A stretch of 64,000 nt of DNA from Bacteroidota bacterium. GTDB taxonomy: Bacteria > Bacteroidota > Bacteroidia > Chitinophagales > UBA10324. Location: NCBI GenBank assembly GCA_018267315.1, contig JAFDYS010000024.1, positions 51,420 to 115,419 of the forward strand, written 5' to 3'. Below are positions 43,493 through 52,604 of the stretch, one piece after another. The translations under genes and the position numbers were made by a program. The notes beneath the pieces are model-generated. The model was not told the DNA's origin. It worked only from the letters and a program-made list of their open reading frames with translations, and made no database searches. The first letter of the stretch is position 1; every line of letters starts with the position of its first letter.

Positions 43493-43906
43493 TTACCGCA
43501 GCTTCGGCTCTAGCACCATCACCTGTTTATCATCACCATCTTTCAGCACGAGCTTGTTTTCATAGATCGAAAACTTCTTCGTCTTATTCAACGCCTCAAG
43601 AAATCTTGTTTCCGGATTATCGCCCGGGCAAGCCATTCGTGTCGTGGCAAGTGACCCGAAGCTGATCTTATCTCCTTTCACCTCCACAGGGCCGCTCAGA
43701 CTGTTGCACCCGGTATTGCCGCTCACCGTCATCTTTTCCGCATCAAAAGAGAGTGCTGGAATTTTCATTCCCACCCCCACTTTGAAAAGCGTGTTGTCAA
43801 GTGAATAGAGTTGCCAGTCGTTGGCTGTAAGCGTCTTTGTCATTTTGGAGGTGGTGCTGCAGGATGCAAATGAAACTGCAATTAGAAAAAACAAAAAGGG
43901 TTTCAT
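43493..43906 (-). CDS. META domain lipoprotein (HslJ-like)
   Basis: A 137-residue lipoprotein: S-F-A-S-C lipobox, Cys near residue 16. The META domain reads N-D-W-Q-L-Y-S-L, then V-S-G-N-T-G-C-N-S-L-S-G and L-A-T-T-R-M-A-C-P. HslJ, the E. coli relative, is a heat-shock outer-membrane protein involved in novobiocin resistance; the role of the Bacteroidota copies is unknown. The ATG at 43906 places the lipobox correctly. Its 3' end is three bases from the convergent FAH gene. Confidence 0.85.
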   Translation of the reverse strand: MKPFLFFLIAVSFASCSTTSKMTKTLTANDWQLYSLDNTLFKVGVGMKIPALSFDAEKMTVSGNTGCNSLSGPVEVKGDKISFGSLATTRMACPGDNPETRFLEALNKTKKFSIYENKLVLKDGDDKQVMVLEPKLR

Positions 43907-43994
43907 TATTCGATGAATTTTACCAATGCAAAAATAGCAGAAGACCTTGCGCAATCCGGTAATTGAATCCCGGATTTTTTCATGAAGGAAACCG

Positions 43995-44570
43995 TCAGAA
44001 AACAGTATGGCTGAACATAATCTCCATCACCACCCCCGGCTTCATTCCTTCTATCGAAATATTTTCGATTGCATAGCGAATTAGCCGCAACGTCGGATAC
44101 CCTACAGCGGCCGTCATCCTTCTCACTTGCCGGTTTTTGCCTTCGGTGATCGCGAGTTCAACCCATGAGTTGATGGGATGCTTGACGTAATTGACCGGCG
44201 GATTTCTTTCTTCCGTTTCCGGTGCGCTCATTCGTTTGGCCTCAAACGCTTTTACGTGGTGGCGTTTACCTTTCAGATTAATCGTGATGCCATCTATCAG
44301 TTTCTTCAGGGCAGCATCATCCGGGATTCCTTCCACCTGCACCCAATAAGTTTTTTTCTTCTTCGATTGCGGATCGAGCATGGCTTTGTTTACCCGCGGG
44401 TCATTGGTCAGCAATAGCAATCCCTCGCTGTCGTGATCGAGCCGCCCTACAGGATATACATCTTTCGGAAAACGGAAATCAAGATCAGCCAGTGACGGAT
44501 GCCCTGCTTCCCGTGTAAACTGCGAGAGCATGCCATAGGGCTTGAACACTTTGTAGTAACGGTATTGCAT
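43995..44570 (-). CDS. Pseudouridine synthase, RsuA/RluE type
   Basis: A 191-residue enzyme without an S4 domain, most like RluE, which modifies U2457 of 23S rRNA. Catalytic Asp45 is in V-G-R-L-D-H-D-S-E-G-L-L-L-L-T-N-D, with K-T-Y-W-V-Q-V and G-K-N-R-Q-V-R-R-M as further conserved regions. The ATG at 44570 is chosen over an upstream TTG. It is divergent from the fused E1 gene over about 70 bases. Confidence 0.92.
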   Translation of the reverse strand: MQYRYYKVFKPYGMLSQFTREAGHPSLADLDFRFPKDVYPVGRLDHDSEGLLLLTNDPRVNKAMLDPQSKKKKTYWVQVEGIPDDAALKKLIDGITINLKGKRHHVKAFEAKRMSAPETEERNPPVNYVKHPINSWVELAITEGKNRQVRRMTAAVGYPTLRLIRYAIENISIEGMKPGVVMEIMFSHTVF

Positions 44571-44600
44571 CAGCTTCAAATTTCACCTAACAATCGTTTA

Positions 44601-44630
44601 TTGCAACCTCACCTGCGAAAGTTATTTTTG
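44601..44630 (+). promoter_or_regulatory. Putative full promoter of the E1 gene
   Basis: TTG at 44601-44603, a 19-base spacer and TATTTTTG at 44623-44630 match the Bacteroidota consensus well. The ATG is at 44643, so the leader would be about eight bases or less. Confidence 0.6.
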
Positions 44631-44642
44631 CGCCGCCTCTGA

Positions 44643-46697
44643 ATGAATACCCAGCTTTACCTGCGCGCTTATGAATTGATGTGCTGCGCCTATCACATGG
44701 CGCGAACCTATGATGAGCACCGGCAGATCTGCAAATACGTGCACTCCACCTCTCGCGGACATGAAGCGATTCAGCTCGCCGTGGGACTGCAGCTGAAGCC
44801 GCACGACTACCTGGCCGTTTATTATCGTGACGAAAGCATCCTGCTCGGTCTCGGCTTTGAGCCATATGAGCTGATGATGCAACTGATTGCCAAACGCGAC
44901 GATCCTTTTTCAGGAGGAAGAGAATACTACTCGCATCCTTCTTTTAAAAGTGACGGCATCAAACCCACTATCATTCATCACTCAAGCGCCACCGGCATGC
45001 AGGCCATACCGAGTACGGGAGCAGCGCAGGGAGTGAAATACCTGGGTAAGCATGGAATGCTCAACGCGGATGAACCGCCGGTGGTGATCTGTTCCATGGG
45101 CGACGGATCGGTAACGGAAGGCGAAGTGAGTGAAGCATGGCAGTTCGCTGTTTTGAAACAGTTGCCGATCATCTATGTGGTGCAGGATAATGGTTGGAGC
45201 ATCTCTGCATCGAAATCAGAAACGCGAACGATGGATGCGTACGAGTTTGCGGAAGGATTCAGGGGCATGAAACGGTACCGGGTGGATGGCAGTGATTTCG
45301 GCGCCTCGTTCGATTGCATCCGCGAAGCGATTGAGTATGCGAGGAATGAAAGGAAACCTGCGGTAGTGCATGCTGAAGTGCCGCTGATCAATCATCATAC
45401 ATCCGGCGTGAGAAAGGAAATGTACCGCGATGAAGAAGAGATTGCGAAGCACCTTAAAGATGATCCTCGTCCGAAACTGCGCAGTTTTCTGCTCAACAAC
45501 CTCGGCATTGTGGAAGAAATACTTGATGCCGTTGAAGAGCAAGCGAAGAAGAAAGTGGAAGATGATTTCAACCGCGCTGTGAATGCTCCGGAGCCCGAAC
45601 CCGAATCGGTGTCGCTCTATGAATTTGTTCCAACACCGGTAACAGAAGAAAGCGGCGACCGCTCCCCGGCCGGCGGAAACAAAGTGGTGATGGTGGATGC
45701 AGCGCTTCATGCCGTGGAAGAAATTCTCCGCAAACATCCTGAAGCGATTTTCTTCGGGCAGGATGTAGGCAGAAGACTCGGCGGCGTGTTTCGCGAAGCG
45801 GCCACGCTCGCAGAAAAATTCGGTGATGACCGGGTGTTCAACACGGCCATTCAGGAAGCATACATCGTAGGAAGTTGTGCCGGACTTTCTGCTGTTGGCG
45901 TAAAGCCCATTGTTGAAATTCAGTTTGCTGATTACCAGTTTCCGGCCATCAATCAATTGATCACTGAAATTTCAAAATCGTGTTACCTCACCATGGGTAA
46001 ATTTCCGGTGAGCATGGTGCTGCGCATCCCCGCCGGCGCTTACGGCGGTGGCGGACCGTATCACAGCGGTTGCCATGAGAGCGTGATCCTCGCACAGCGC
46101 GGTATCAAAGTTTGTTTCCCTTCCAATGCAGCCGATCTAAAGGGTTTGCTCAAAGCAGCGTATTACGATCCCAACCCGGTGGTGATGTACGAGCATAAGG
46201 GACTTTACTGGAGCAAGAATCCCGGAACAGAAGATGCAAAAACTGTAGAGCCGGCTGAAGACTACATCATACCACTCGGCAAGGCAAATATTGTTCAATA
46301 TGCTGCGGAAGAAAATCTGGAGAACGGTGAAACCCTAGTAATTGTCACCTATGGCATGGGAGTTTATTGGGCGAAGAACGCATCAAAAGATTATCCCGGC
46401 GCTGTCGAGATTGTGGATCTGCGAACTTTGTATCCGCTCGATGAAGATTTGATTTTTGAACGGGTGAAAACGCACGGCAAATGTCTTGTGCTTACCGAAG
46501 AAACCGTAACTAATTCCTTCGCTGAATCACTGGCAGGAAGAATATCATCGGCCTGCTTTCAGCACCTCGATGCACCCGTGAAGATCATGGGATCAAAACC
46601 GAATCCTGCTGTGCCGATGAACATGATTCTGGAAAAAGAAGTGCTGCCCACCCCGGAGAAGGTTTCAGAAACCATTGAGAAACTACTCTATTCCTGA
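44643..46697 (+). CDS. Fused 2-oxoacid dehydrogenase E1, alpha and beta subunits
   Basis: A 684-residue thiamine-diphosphate enzyme joining the E1 alpha (1-325) and E1 beta (about 345-684) subunits by a short linker. The TPP motif starts at Gly153 (G-D-G-S-V-T-E-G) and ends with Q-D-N. The beta half has E-A-I-F-F-G-Q-D-V, P-I-V-E-I-Q-F-A-D-Y and the typical transketolase end. This form is common in Bacteroidota and is usually annotated as a branched-chain or general 2-oxoacid dehydrogenase. It feeds an E2-E3 complex; E3 is at 56984, E2 is not in the window. Confidence 0.9.
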   Translation: MNTQLYLRAYELMCCAYHMARTYDEHRQICKYVHSTSRGHEAIQLAVGLQLKPHDYLAVYYRDESILLGLGFEPYELMMQLIAKRDDPFSGGREYYSHPSFKSDGIKPTIIHHSSATGMQAIPSTGAAQGVKYLGKHGMLNADEPPVVICSMGDGSVTEGEVSEAWQFAVLKQLPIIYVVQDNGWSISASKSETRTMDAYEFAEGFRGMKRYRVDGSDFGASFDCIREAIEYARNERKPAVVHAEVPLINHHTSGVRKEMYRDEEEIAKHLKDDPRPKLRSFLLNNLGIVEEILDAVEEQAKKKVEDDFNRAVNAPEPEPESVSLYEFVPTPVTEESGDRSPAGGNKVVMVDAALHAVEEILRKHPEAIFFGQDVGRRLGGVFREAATLAEKFGDDRVFNTAIQEAYIVGSCAGLSAVGVKPIVEIQFADYQFPAINQLITEISKSCYLTMGKFPVSMVLRIPAGAYGGGGPYHSGCHESVILAQRGIKVCFPSNAADLKGLLKAAYYDPNPVVMYEHKGLYWSKNPGTEDAKTVEPAEDYIIPLGKANIVQYAAEENLENGETLVIVTYGMGVYWAKNASKDYPGAVEIVDLRTLYPLDEDLIFERVKTHGKCLVLTEETVTNSFAESLAGRISSACFQHLDAPVKIMGSKPNPAVPMNMILEKEVLPTPEKVSETIEKLLYS

Positions 46698-46707
46698 GTT
46701 GATCACT

Positions 46708-47844
46708 TCACTTTTTTGAACGCGCCCATGCAAGGGGACCATCCGGCCTGATGAGCGTTTGAAGTGATGGCCACGGCACCAGAATGTCAATAGCCCCGAG
46801 GGCATAGGCGGCAATTTCATACGGATTGTATGTGAAGCCGATTCCGTTTTTCTGAATGAAAAAATTATCAGTGAGTTCAAATCCGTTTTCGAGAAAGAAT
46901 CCCTGATCGCTGAGATCCTCAATAGTACTCGCTTTATACTGCCGCTTCAATTCAGCAAGTGCAAGCTGTTTCAGTTGGTTCTCATAACCCGGCACAAACA
47001 AATCTTCAAGTGAAAGTTGGCGCCCGTCCTTCATGTCCAGCACCAGGTTGGCGTAACCATAATTGCCGTGCGCGCCGCCGGTGTATTCATAATACAGGGC
47101 GCGTATCGTGAGCAGATACGATTCATTGAACAGCACTTCCCAATTGTATTGCTGATCCCACTGAAACATGGAAGGACTTTCTTCGAGCAACGCACTGTCA
47201 TTCACCGAGGCAAATGAAACAACCGTGGTGTCATATTCCTGCCTGAGACTGTTGAAACTTTCCTCCAGCATGGCGACGACCCGGTTACGGAGTTGTTCGT
47301 CGCTCAAGCCCGGGCTGATTTGTGTTTCGAGTAGTATTTGGTTCATCTTACGCATCGCTTCAGCATCCTGCAGTGATTTAATGTAGCAGAAGGATCCTTC
47401 CAGCGTTGCTCCTATTTCGGTTCCGATGCTGTTTCTCCTCCACACGTAAGTGAAGTTATTGTTGACCACACCCAGCTCCGCACTTCCTGCAGGCAAATCA
47501 TATTTCATTGCAAACGGAAAAGTTTTTCCATTGCCTTTCCATTCACCTTTCAGTTCTGAAAAGTCAGGTGTGATGGCTCCGCTGAATTTTCCGGTTACGG
47601 AATCATCAACCACTTCGCTTAGGGCAACCTTTGAATCCCTGATGGTTCCACTCAGGTAAATGGGCTCGCCCACCCTGGTGTAGTAGTAAAAACCCGAGAG
47701 CGTGGTATCAACAATCTTCAACGAAGCGACAACCGGAATGCCGGATATAGTGCCGGTGAACGGACGGATCACCCCGAAAGATTGCGACCAGGAGTTGATT
47801 GTGCTAAGAACGATCCATAAAGTGAATGCTGCATACTTGGGCAT
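46708..47844 (-). CDS. DUF3298 domain-containing exported protein
   Basis: A 378-residue protein with signal peptide (1-21) and a C-terminal DUF3298 domain (about 240-340) with Y-Y-E-Y-T-G-G-A-H-G-N. DUF3298 occurs in RsiV-like anti-sigma factors that bind lysozyme, but here there is no anti-sigma N-terminus, only an extra beta-rich domain of about 150 residues. Function unknown. The ATG at 47844 is chosen over an upstream one because it gives the better signal peptide. Confidence 0.8.
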   Translation of the reverse strand: MPKYAAFTLWIVLSTINSWSQSFGVIRPFTGTISGIPVVASLKIVDTTLSGFYYYTRVGEPIYLSGTIRDSKVALSEVVDDSVTGKFSGAITPDFSELKGEWKGNGKTFPFAMKYDLPAGSAELGVVNNNFTYVWRRNSIGTEIGATLEGSFCYIKSLQDAEAMRKMNQILLETQISPGLSDEQLRNRVVAMLEESFNSLRQEYDTTVVSFASVNDSALLEESPSMFQWDQQYNWEVLFNESYLLTIRALYYEYTGGAHGNYGYANLVLDMKDGRQLSLEDLFVPGYENQLKQLALAELKRQYKASTIEDLSDQGFFLENGFELTDNFFIQKNGIGFTYNPYEIAAYALGAIDILVPWPSLQTLIRPDGPLAWARSKK

Positions 47845-47959
47845 GGCAGAAATTGAATTTGACTCCAAAGAAAATCCGTTTGCAACACAATTTAATTTGA
47901 AGAATCTTCTTTTCTATTCCGTGATTGCTGCTTACATTCATGCTCCCAAATTTTTCCCC

Positions 47960-48523
47960 ATGCCCAAGTCACCCAAAGAAATGTATGAAGCCATTGTAAA
48001 GAACCTCGAGAAGAAAACCGGAAAATCACTCGACGAATGGCAGGAGCTGGTGAAGAAAAAAGGACCCAAAGACCGGAAAGAAAAAAAGGAATGGCTGCAG
48101 ATCAAGTATGGACTCGGCGGCGGACAGGCCGGCACCATTGTGAAGATGATGTACGAAGGTCTCGACGATTACGATGAGTCCGAATTGATGAAGAAACACT
48201 TTGCCAACGGCAAAGAATATCTCAAACCGGTTTATGATAAGCTGCTTACCCAGCTCAAGAAGTTGGGCAAGGTGAAAGTGTCAGTCAATAAAACCTATCT
48301 CTCACTGGCGAACAAAGAACAGTTTGCATTACTCAAAACAACCAGCAACGGTTTGGTTGTGGGCGTACCGGGAACCGCTGTGCGGCAGGCAAAAAGCAAA
48401 GAGTTTGTTCCGGCCAAAAACCTCGGAAGCGACAAGATCACTCATAAGATCACCCTCGTTGACGAAACCGACCTCACTGATGGATTAATGAAGGTGCTCA
48501 AAACCTCGTACCAGAAGTATTAA
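47960..48523 (+). CDS. DUF4287/DUF5655 domain protein
   Basis: A 187-residue protein. Residues 1-65 are a DUF4287 domain with K-T-G-K-S-L-D-E-W and Y-G-L-G-G-G-Q-A; residues about 75-187 are a DUF5655 domain with K-V-S-V-N-K-T-Y and S-L-A-N-K-E-Q-F. Both are of unknown function and are often joined in soil and aquatic bacteria. The ATG at 47960 matches the family N-terminus. Upstream in-frame codons would overlap the divergent gene and add non-family residues. Confidence 0.85.
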   Translation: MPKSPKEMYEAIVKNLEKKTGKSLDEWQELVKKKGPKDRKEKKEWLQIKYGLGGGQAGTIVKMMYEGLDDYDESELMKKHFANGKEYLKPVYDKLLTQLKKLGKVKVSVNKTYLSLANKEQFALLKTTSNGLVVGVPGTAVRQAKSKEFVPAKNLGSDKITHKITLVDETDLTDGLMKVLKTSYQKY

Positions 48524-48543
48524 ATTGGGCTCAGGCGCTTGGA

Positions 48544-49446
48544 TCACCGCTGCACAAAATCCACACGTTCGCTAAATGACAATTTCCATTCCGCGCCAAA
48601 TACCAGGGCACGGTTATCTGCTTCATGACCGGCCGGAAATCCAAAACACACCGGAAATTCATATTCACTTACATGCCCGGCAATGATCTCGTAAGCCGAC
48701 TGACCAAACGGGTTTGATTCATCCTTGTTTTTCATGTCGGTGAAATGGCCGATGACAAGCCCCGAGAGGTTTTCAAATTTTCCGGCCCGCTTCAGGGCCA
48801 TGATCATGCGATCGAGGTGATACAGGTGTTCGTCAACTTCTTCAATGAACAGAATACAGTCTGATGAATCAATGTCAGAAACACTGCCCAGCAAACTGTG
48901 GAGCAGCGATACATTGCCTCCGCACAAAATGCCGCTTGCTTCACCCGGTCTGTTCAATAGATGAACGGGCAAAGAGTAATGCAACTTCTTCCCGAACAAA
49001 CAATCATGAAGCGATTGAACGGACTCCGGAGTTGCTGACGGGAAGCTGATCCCCATGATCGAGTGTATTGCCGGTACATGGTACACCGATAACAGATGAG
49101 AATGAATGACGGTGATGTCACTGAAACCACAGAGCCATTTAGGATGCTTGAGAAATCCGCGCCAGTCAATCTCATCAATAATCCGAACGGTGCCATACCC
49201 GCCCCTTGCAAAAAGGATCGCCTGGATTGACTCATCATCCAGCATCCGTTGCAAATCTTGCCGCCGTAATTCATCATCGCCGGCAAACTGAAAATGCGCA
49301 GCACCAATGGTGCTTCCTGCCTCCACCTGCAAGTCCCAACCCCGGAGTGTTTCCACCGCCGCGTGAATTTCCCGGTGAGAAATTTTTCTGGCGGTAGAGA
49401 CGATTCCCACCTTGTCTCCTGCTTTCAATGCTTCCGGCGACTTCAT
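48544..49446 (-). CDS. LD-carboxypeptidase (S66 family)
   Basis: A 300-residue serine peptidase that removes terminal D-Ala from murein tetrapeptides during cell-wall recycling. Nucleophile Ser109 is in C-G-F-S-D-I-T, with the Glu of F-I-E-E-V-D-E and the His of P-A-G-H-E-A completing the triad. R-G-G-Y-G-T before it is typical. No signal peptide, so it acts in the cytosol. Divergent from metG with 62 bases between. Confidence 0.93.
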   Translation of the reverse strand: MKSPEALKAGDKVGIVSTARKISHREIHAAVETLRGWDLQVEAGSTIGAAHFQFAGDDELRRQDLQRMLDDESIQAILFARGGYGTVRIIDEIDWRGFLKHPKWLCGFSDITVIHSHLLSVYHVPAIHSIMGISFPSATPESVQSLHDCLFGKKLHYSLPVHLLNRPGEASGILCGGNVSLLHSLLGSVSDIDSSDCILFIEEVDEHLYHLDRMIMALKRAGKFENLSGLVIGHFTDMKNKDESNPFGQSAYEIIAGHVSEYEFPVCFGFPAGHEADNRALVFGAEWKLSFSERVDFVQR

Positions 49447-49466
49447 CTCTCAGAATGCTCTTTGGT

Positions 49467-49474
49467 TATCTTTG
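49467..49474 (+). promoter_or_regulatory. Putative -7 box of metG
   Basis: TATCTTTG matches TAnnTTTG and is 34 bases before the metG ATG. A TTG partner at the standard spacing is not clear. Confidence 0.4.
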
Positions 49475-49508
49475 ACGCGCAATTTTCGAAATTCATTTCA
49501 CATAATTA

Positions 49509-51569
49509 ATGGCTGAAGTAAAAAGATATACAGTTACCGCAGCGCTCCCTTATGCAAACGGAGGCATTCATCTCGGCCATCTCGCCGGCGCCTACATCCC
49601 GCCGGATATTTATGTTCGCTACCGTCGTTTGAATGGAGATGATGTACTGTTCATTTGCGGAAGTGATGAGCACGGAGTTCCCATCACGCTCGGAGCAAGG
49701 AAAGAAGGCATCACCCCGCAACAGTTCGTGAACAAATATCACGAACTGATGAAAAAGAGTTTTGAGGCATTCGGGATATCATTCGACATCTATTCCCGCA
49801 CTTCCAACAAAGTGCATCACGAAACCGCTCAGCAGTTTTTCCTCGACCTATACAACAAAGGAGTTTTCACGGAGGAAACTTCTCTTCAGTATTATGATGA
49901 GCAGGAAAAAATGTTTCTGGCCGATCGCTACATCCAGGGAACCTGTCCCAACTGCGGATATGAAAAAGCGTATGGTGATCAGTGCGAACGGTGCGGCACA
50001 TCGCTCTCTCCCAAAGACCTGAAGAATCCTGTTTCAGTCTTAAGCGGCCTTCCGCCGGTATTGAAAGAAACGAAACACTGGTATCTCCCTCTGCAGAACT
50101 TTGAACCCTGGTTGCGTGAATGGATTCTCGACGGGCACAAAGAAGACTGGAAAACCAATGTGTATGGTCAATGCAAGTCATGGCTTGACAGCGGACTGCA
50201 GCCGCGCGCCATGACGCGCGACCTGGAATGGGGTGTAAAAGTTCCGCTACCCGGCACTGAGGGCAAAGTGCTTTACGTGTGGTTTGATGCGCCTATCGGT
50301 TACATCTCCGCCACCAAGGAACTGCGTCCTGATGACTGGGAGAAATACTGGAAAAACAAAGACACACAGCTCATTCACTTCATCGGCAAGGACAATATCG
50401 TGTTTCACTGCATCATCTTCCCTTCCATTTTGCATGCCCATGGAGAATACATTTTGCCGGCGAATGTTCCGGCGAATGAATTTTTGAATCTCGAAGGAGA
50501 CAAACTTTCCACTTCGCGTAATTGGGCTGTTTGGCTGCATGAATACCTTAATGATTTTCCGAATAAGCAGGATGAGTTGCGCTATGTACTCACTTCCATT
50601 CTGCCCGAAACATCGGACAGCGATTTTTCATGGAAGGGATATCAAACGGCGGTGAACAGCGAACTTGTATCTATCCTCGGCAACTTCGTGAACCGCACGC
50701 TGGTGCTCACGAAAAAATATTTCGACGGAAAAATTCCTGAACCGGGTGAACTTACAGCCGCTGATGATGCCTGCATCAGAGCTATGGAAGAAGCGCCGAA
50801 AAAAATCGGAGCGGCCATTGAATCATTCCGCATGCGCGAAGCGCTTACTGAGTTAATGAATCTTGCCCGGCTTGGCAACAAGTATCTGGCAGATAATGAA
50901 CCCTGGAAAGTGATCGCCACGGATGAGAAACGGGTGAAGACCGTGCTCTTCCTGTCGCTCAACATCACCGCTTACCTCGCCGCATTATCAGAACCGTTTC
51001 TTCCGTTTTCTTCTGAAAAAATATACGGCATGCTGAAACTGGAACGGTGCAAGTGGAATGAGGTGACCGGATTCCTGCTTGAACCGCATCACCATCTCGG
51101 AGAAACCAAACTCCTGTTTGAAAAAATGGAAGACGAACCCGTCATCGCCCAGATAAATAAACTGCAGGCGATAAAACCTAAGACAACGGCTGGCACAAAC
51201 ACTGAATCAGAAAAAAAGTCCCCGATTGCAAACCCGAAACCGGAATCCGTTTCTTATGATGATTTTGCCAAGCTTGACCTTAGGGTGGGAACCATTGAAG
51301 CAGCAGTGAAAGTGGCTAAAGCAGATAAACTGCTTCAACTGAAGGTGAACCTCGGCAGTGAAGTGCGGACCATTGTTTCCGGAATCGCCGAACACTTTAC
51401 GCCGGAATCCCTTGTTGGCAAACAGGTTTGCGTGGTGGCTAACCTGGCGCCGAGAAAAATAAAAGGCATCGAGTCGCGCGGGATGATCCTGACGGCGCAG
51501 GATGAATCCGGCGCTTTGAAATTGTTACAGCCATCTGAACAGGTTTCAAACGGAAGTGTTGTTTCCTGA
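49509..51569 (+). CDS. metG: Methionyl-tRNA synthetase
   Basis: A 686-residue class I synthetase. HIGH is H-L-G-H at 21-24; the KMSKS position is K-L-S-T-S-R-N. A four-Cys zinc knuckle C-P-N-C-...-C-E-R-C lies in the connective region near residue 140. The C-terminal OB-fold EMAP-like tRNA-binding domain (about 580-686) has L-D-L-R-V-G-T-I-E and [11 protein letters not shown] linker rich in Lys, Thr and Glu (about 555-580) precedes it. Length is normal for the dimeric form. Confidence 0.96.
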   Translation: MAEVKRYTVTAALPYANGGIHLGHLAGAYIPPDIYVRYRRLNGDDVLFICGSDEHGVPITLGARKEGITPQQFVNKYHELMKKSFEAFGISFDIYSRTSNKVHHETAQQFFLDLYNKGVFTEETSLQYYDEQEKMFLADRYIQGTCPNCGYEKAYGDQCERCGTSLSPKDLKNPVSVLSGLPPVLKETKHWYLPLQNFEPWLREWILDGHKEDWKTNVYGQCKSWLDSGLQPRAMTRDLEWGVKVPLPGTEGKVLYVWFDAPIGYISATKELRPDDWEKYWKNKDTQLIHFIGKDNIVFHCIIFPSILHAHGEYILPANVPANEFLNLEGDKLSTSRNWAVWLHEYLNDFPNKQDELRYVLTSILPETSDSDFSWKGYQTAVNSELVSILGNFVNRTLVLTKKYFDGKIPEPGELTAADDACIRAMEEAPKKIGAAIESFRMREALTELMNLARLGNKYLADNEPWKVIATDEKRVKTVLFLSLNITAYLAALSEPFLPFSSEKIYGMLKLERCKWNEVTGFLLEPHHHLGETKLLFEKMEDEPVIAQINKLQAIKPKTTAGTNTESEKKSPIANPKPESVSYDDFAKLDLRVGTIEAAVKVAKADKLLQLKVNLGSEVRTIVSGIAEHFTPESLVGKQVCVVANLAPRKIKGIESRGMILTAQDESGALKLLQPSEQVSNGSVVS

Positions 51570-51708
51570 GATGTGGCTACATCCATGGTAAAAAAGACCG
51601 CCGCCTGTTATTAATAAGGATGAACGAAATTTGAAGTCGCACTTTTCCGCACGACAAAACATCGGCATGATTTATTCAATGTTCCGTGAGACAGATATAA
51701 ACAGATTG

Positions 51709-52497
51709 ATGAAAGCAGTGTGTTCGCTGATCCTTGTATTCCTGATTTCTGTGCCGGCCCGCGCTCAACCCGAAGCCACGTGCTTGGTTCAAAACAAGGC
51801 CTTCAACCCGGGAGAAAAGATCACTTACAAGGTGGTGTACAACTGGAATTCACTCTGGCTGAATGCAGGTGAAGTCACCTTCTCGGTCAGCGATGCCGTA
51901 TTCGGCAGCGATAAAGTGTATCACGTGATGGGAGAAGGAAGTACGTACAAATCCTATGATTGGTTTTACAAAGTGCGCGACACGTATGAATCGTATATCA
52001 ATCAGCAAACGATGCGGCCGGTGAAGTTTATCCGTAATGTGTATGAAGGCGGATATACGATTTACAACAACGTAACATTCAAACACGATGAAGGCAAAGC
52101 CATCTCCACGAGCGGCACATTCAACATCCCGGATTGCACGCAGGATGTTCTCTCTGCCGTTTACTACGCACGCAATATTGACTTCAACAATCACCGGGTA
52201 AATGACACCATTCCGCTGAACCTCTTTCTCGACGATTCACTTTTTCATGTCTACATCCGGTACCTCGGAAAAGAGCAACTGAAAACGAGCAACGGCACTT
52301 TCAATTGCATCAAGTTCAAACCCCTGCTCATTAACGGCACCATCTTCCGAGGCGGAGAGAAAATGACCGTATGGGTCACCGATGATGAAAATAAAATTCC
52401 GGTGCTGGTGGAATCGCCCATTGTTGTTGGCTTCATCAGGGCTGAACTGCACAAGTACAGTGGTATCCGCAACCCCATGAGGTCAAAAGTGGGATAG
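51709..52497 (+). CDS. DUF3108 domain-containing exported protein
   Basis: A 262-residue protein with a signal peptide (1-20, ending P-A-R-A-Q) and a DUF3108 domain over the remainder: F-N-P-G-E-K-I-T-Y-K-V-V-Y-N-W, A-G-E-V-T-F-S-V and C-I-K-F-K-P-L. DUF3108 is a beta-sandwich of unknown role found in the periplasm. Chosen start puts the signal first; two upstream in-frame starts exist. Confidence 0.85.
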   Translation: MKAVCSLILVFLISVPARAQPEATCLVQNKAFNPGEKITYKVVYNWNSLWLNAGEVTFSVSDAVFGSDKVYHVMGEGSTYKSYDWFYKVRDTYESYINQQTMRPVKFIRNVYEGGYTIYNNVTFKHDEGKAISTSGTFNIPDCTQDVLSAVYYARNIDFNNHRVNDTIPLNLFLDDSLFHVYIRYLGKEQLKTSNGTFNCIKFKPLLINGTIFRGGEKMTVWVTDDENKIPVLVESPIVVGFIRAELHKYSGIRNPMRSKVG

Positions 52498-52604
52498 ATT
52501 TAGTTACAGGAACCCGCTGTAATCAGTTTGCGCCCGTCATCGTGCAAAACATCCGTTGTTTTCAGTTAGCTGTCGTTTCATATTTTTAAGCGGAATTGAA
52601 ATAC

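Noticed and set aside
51552..51565. Hairpin GATGT/ACATC after metG as terminator
   Set aside because: Only a 5-bp stem and no T-tract.
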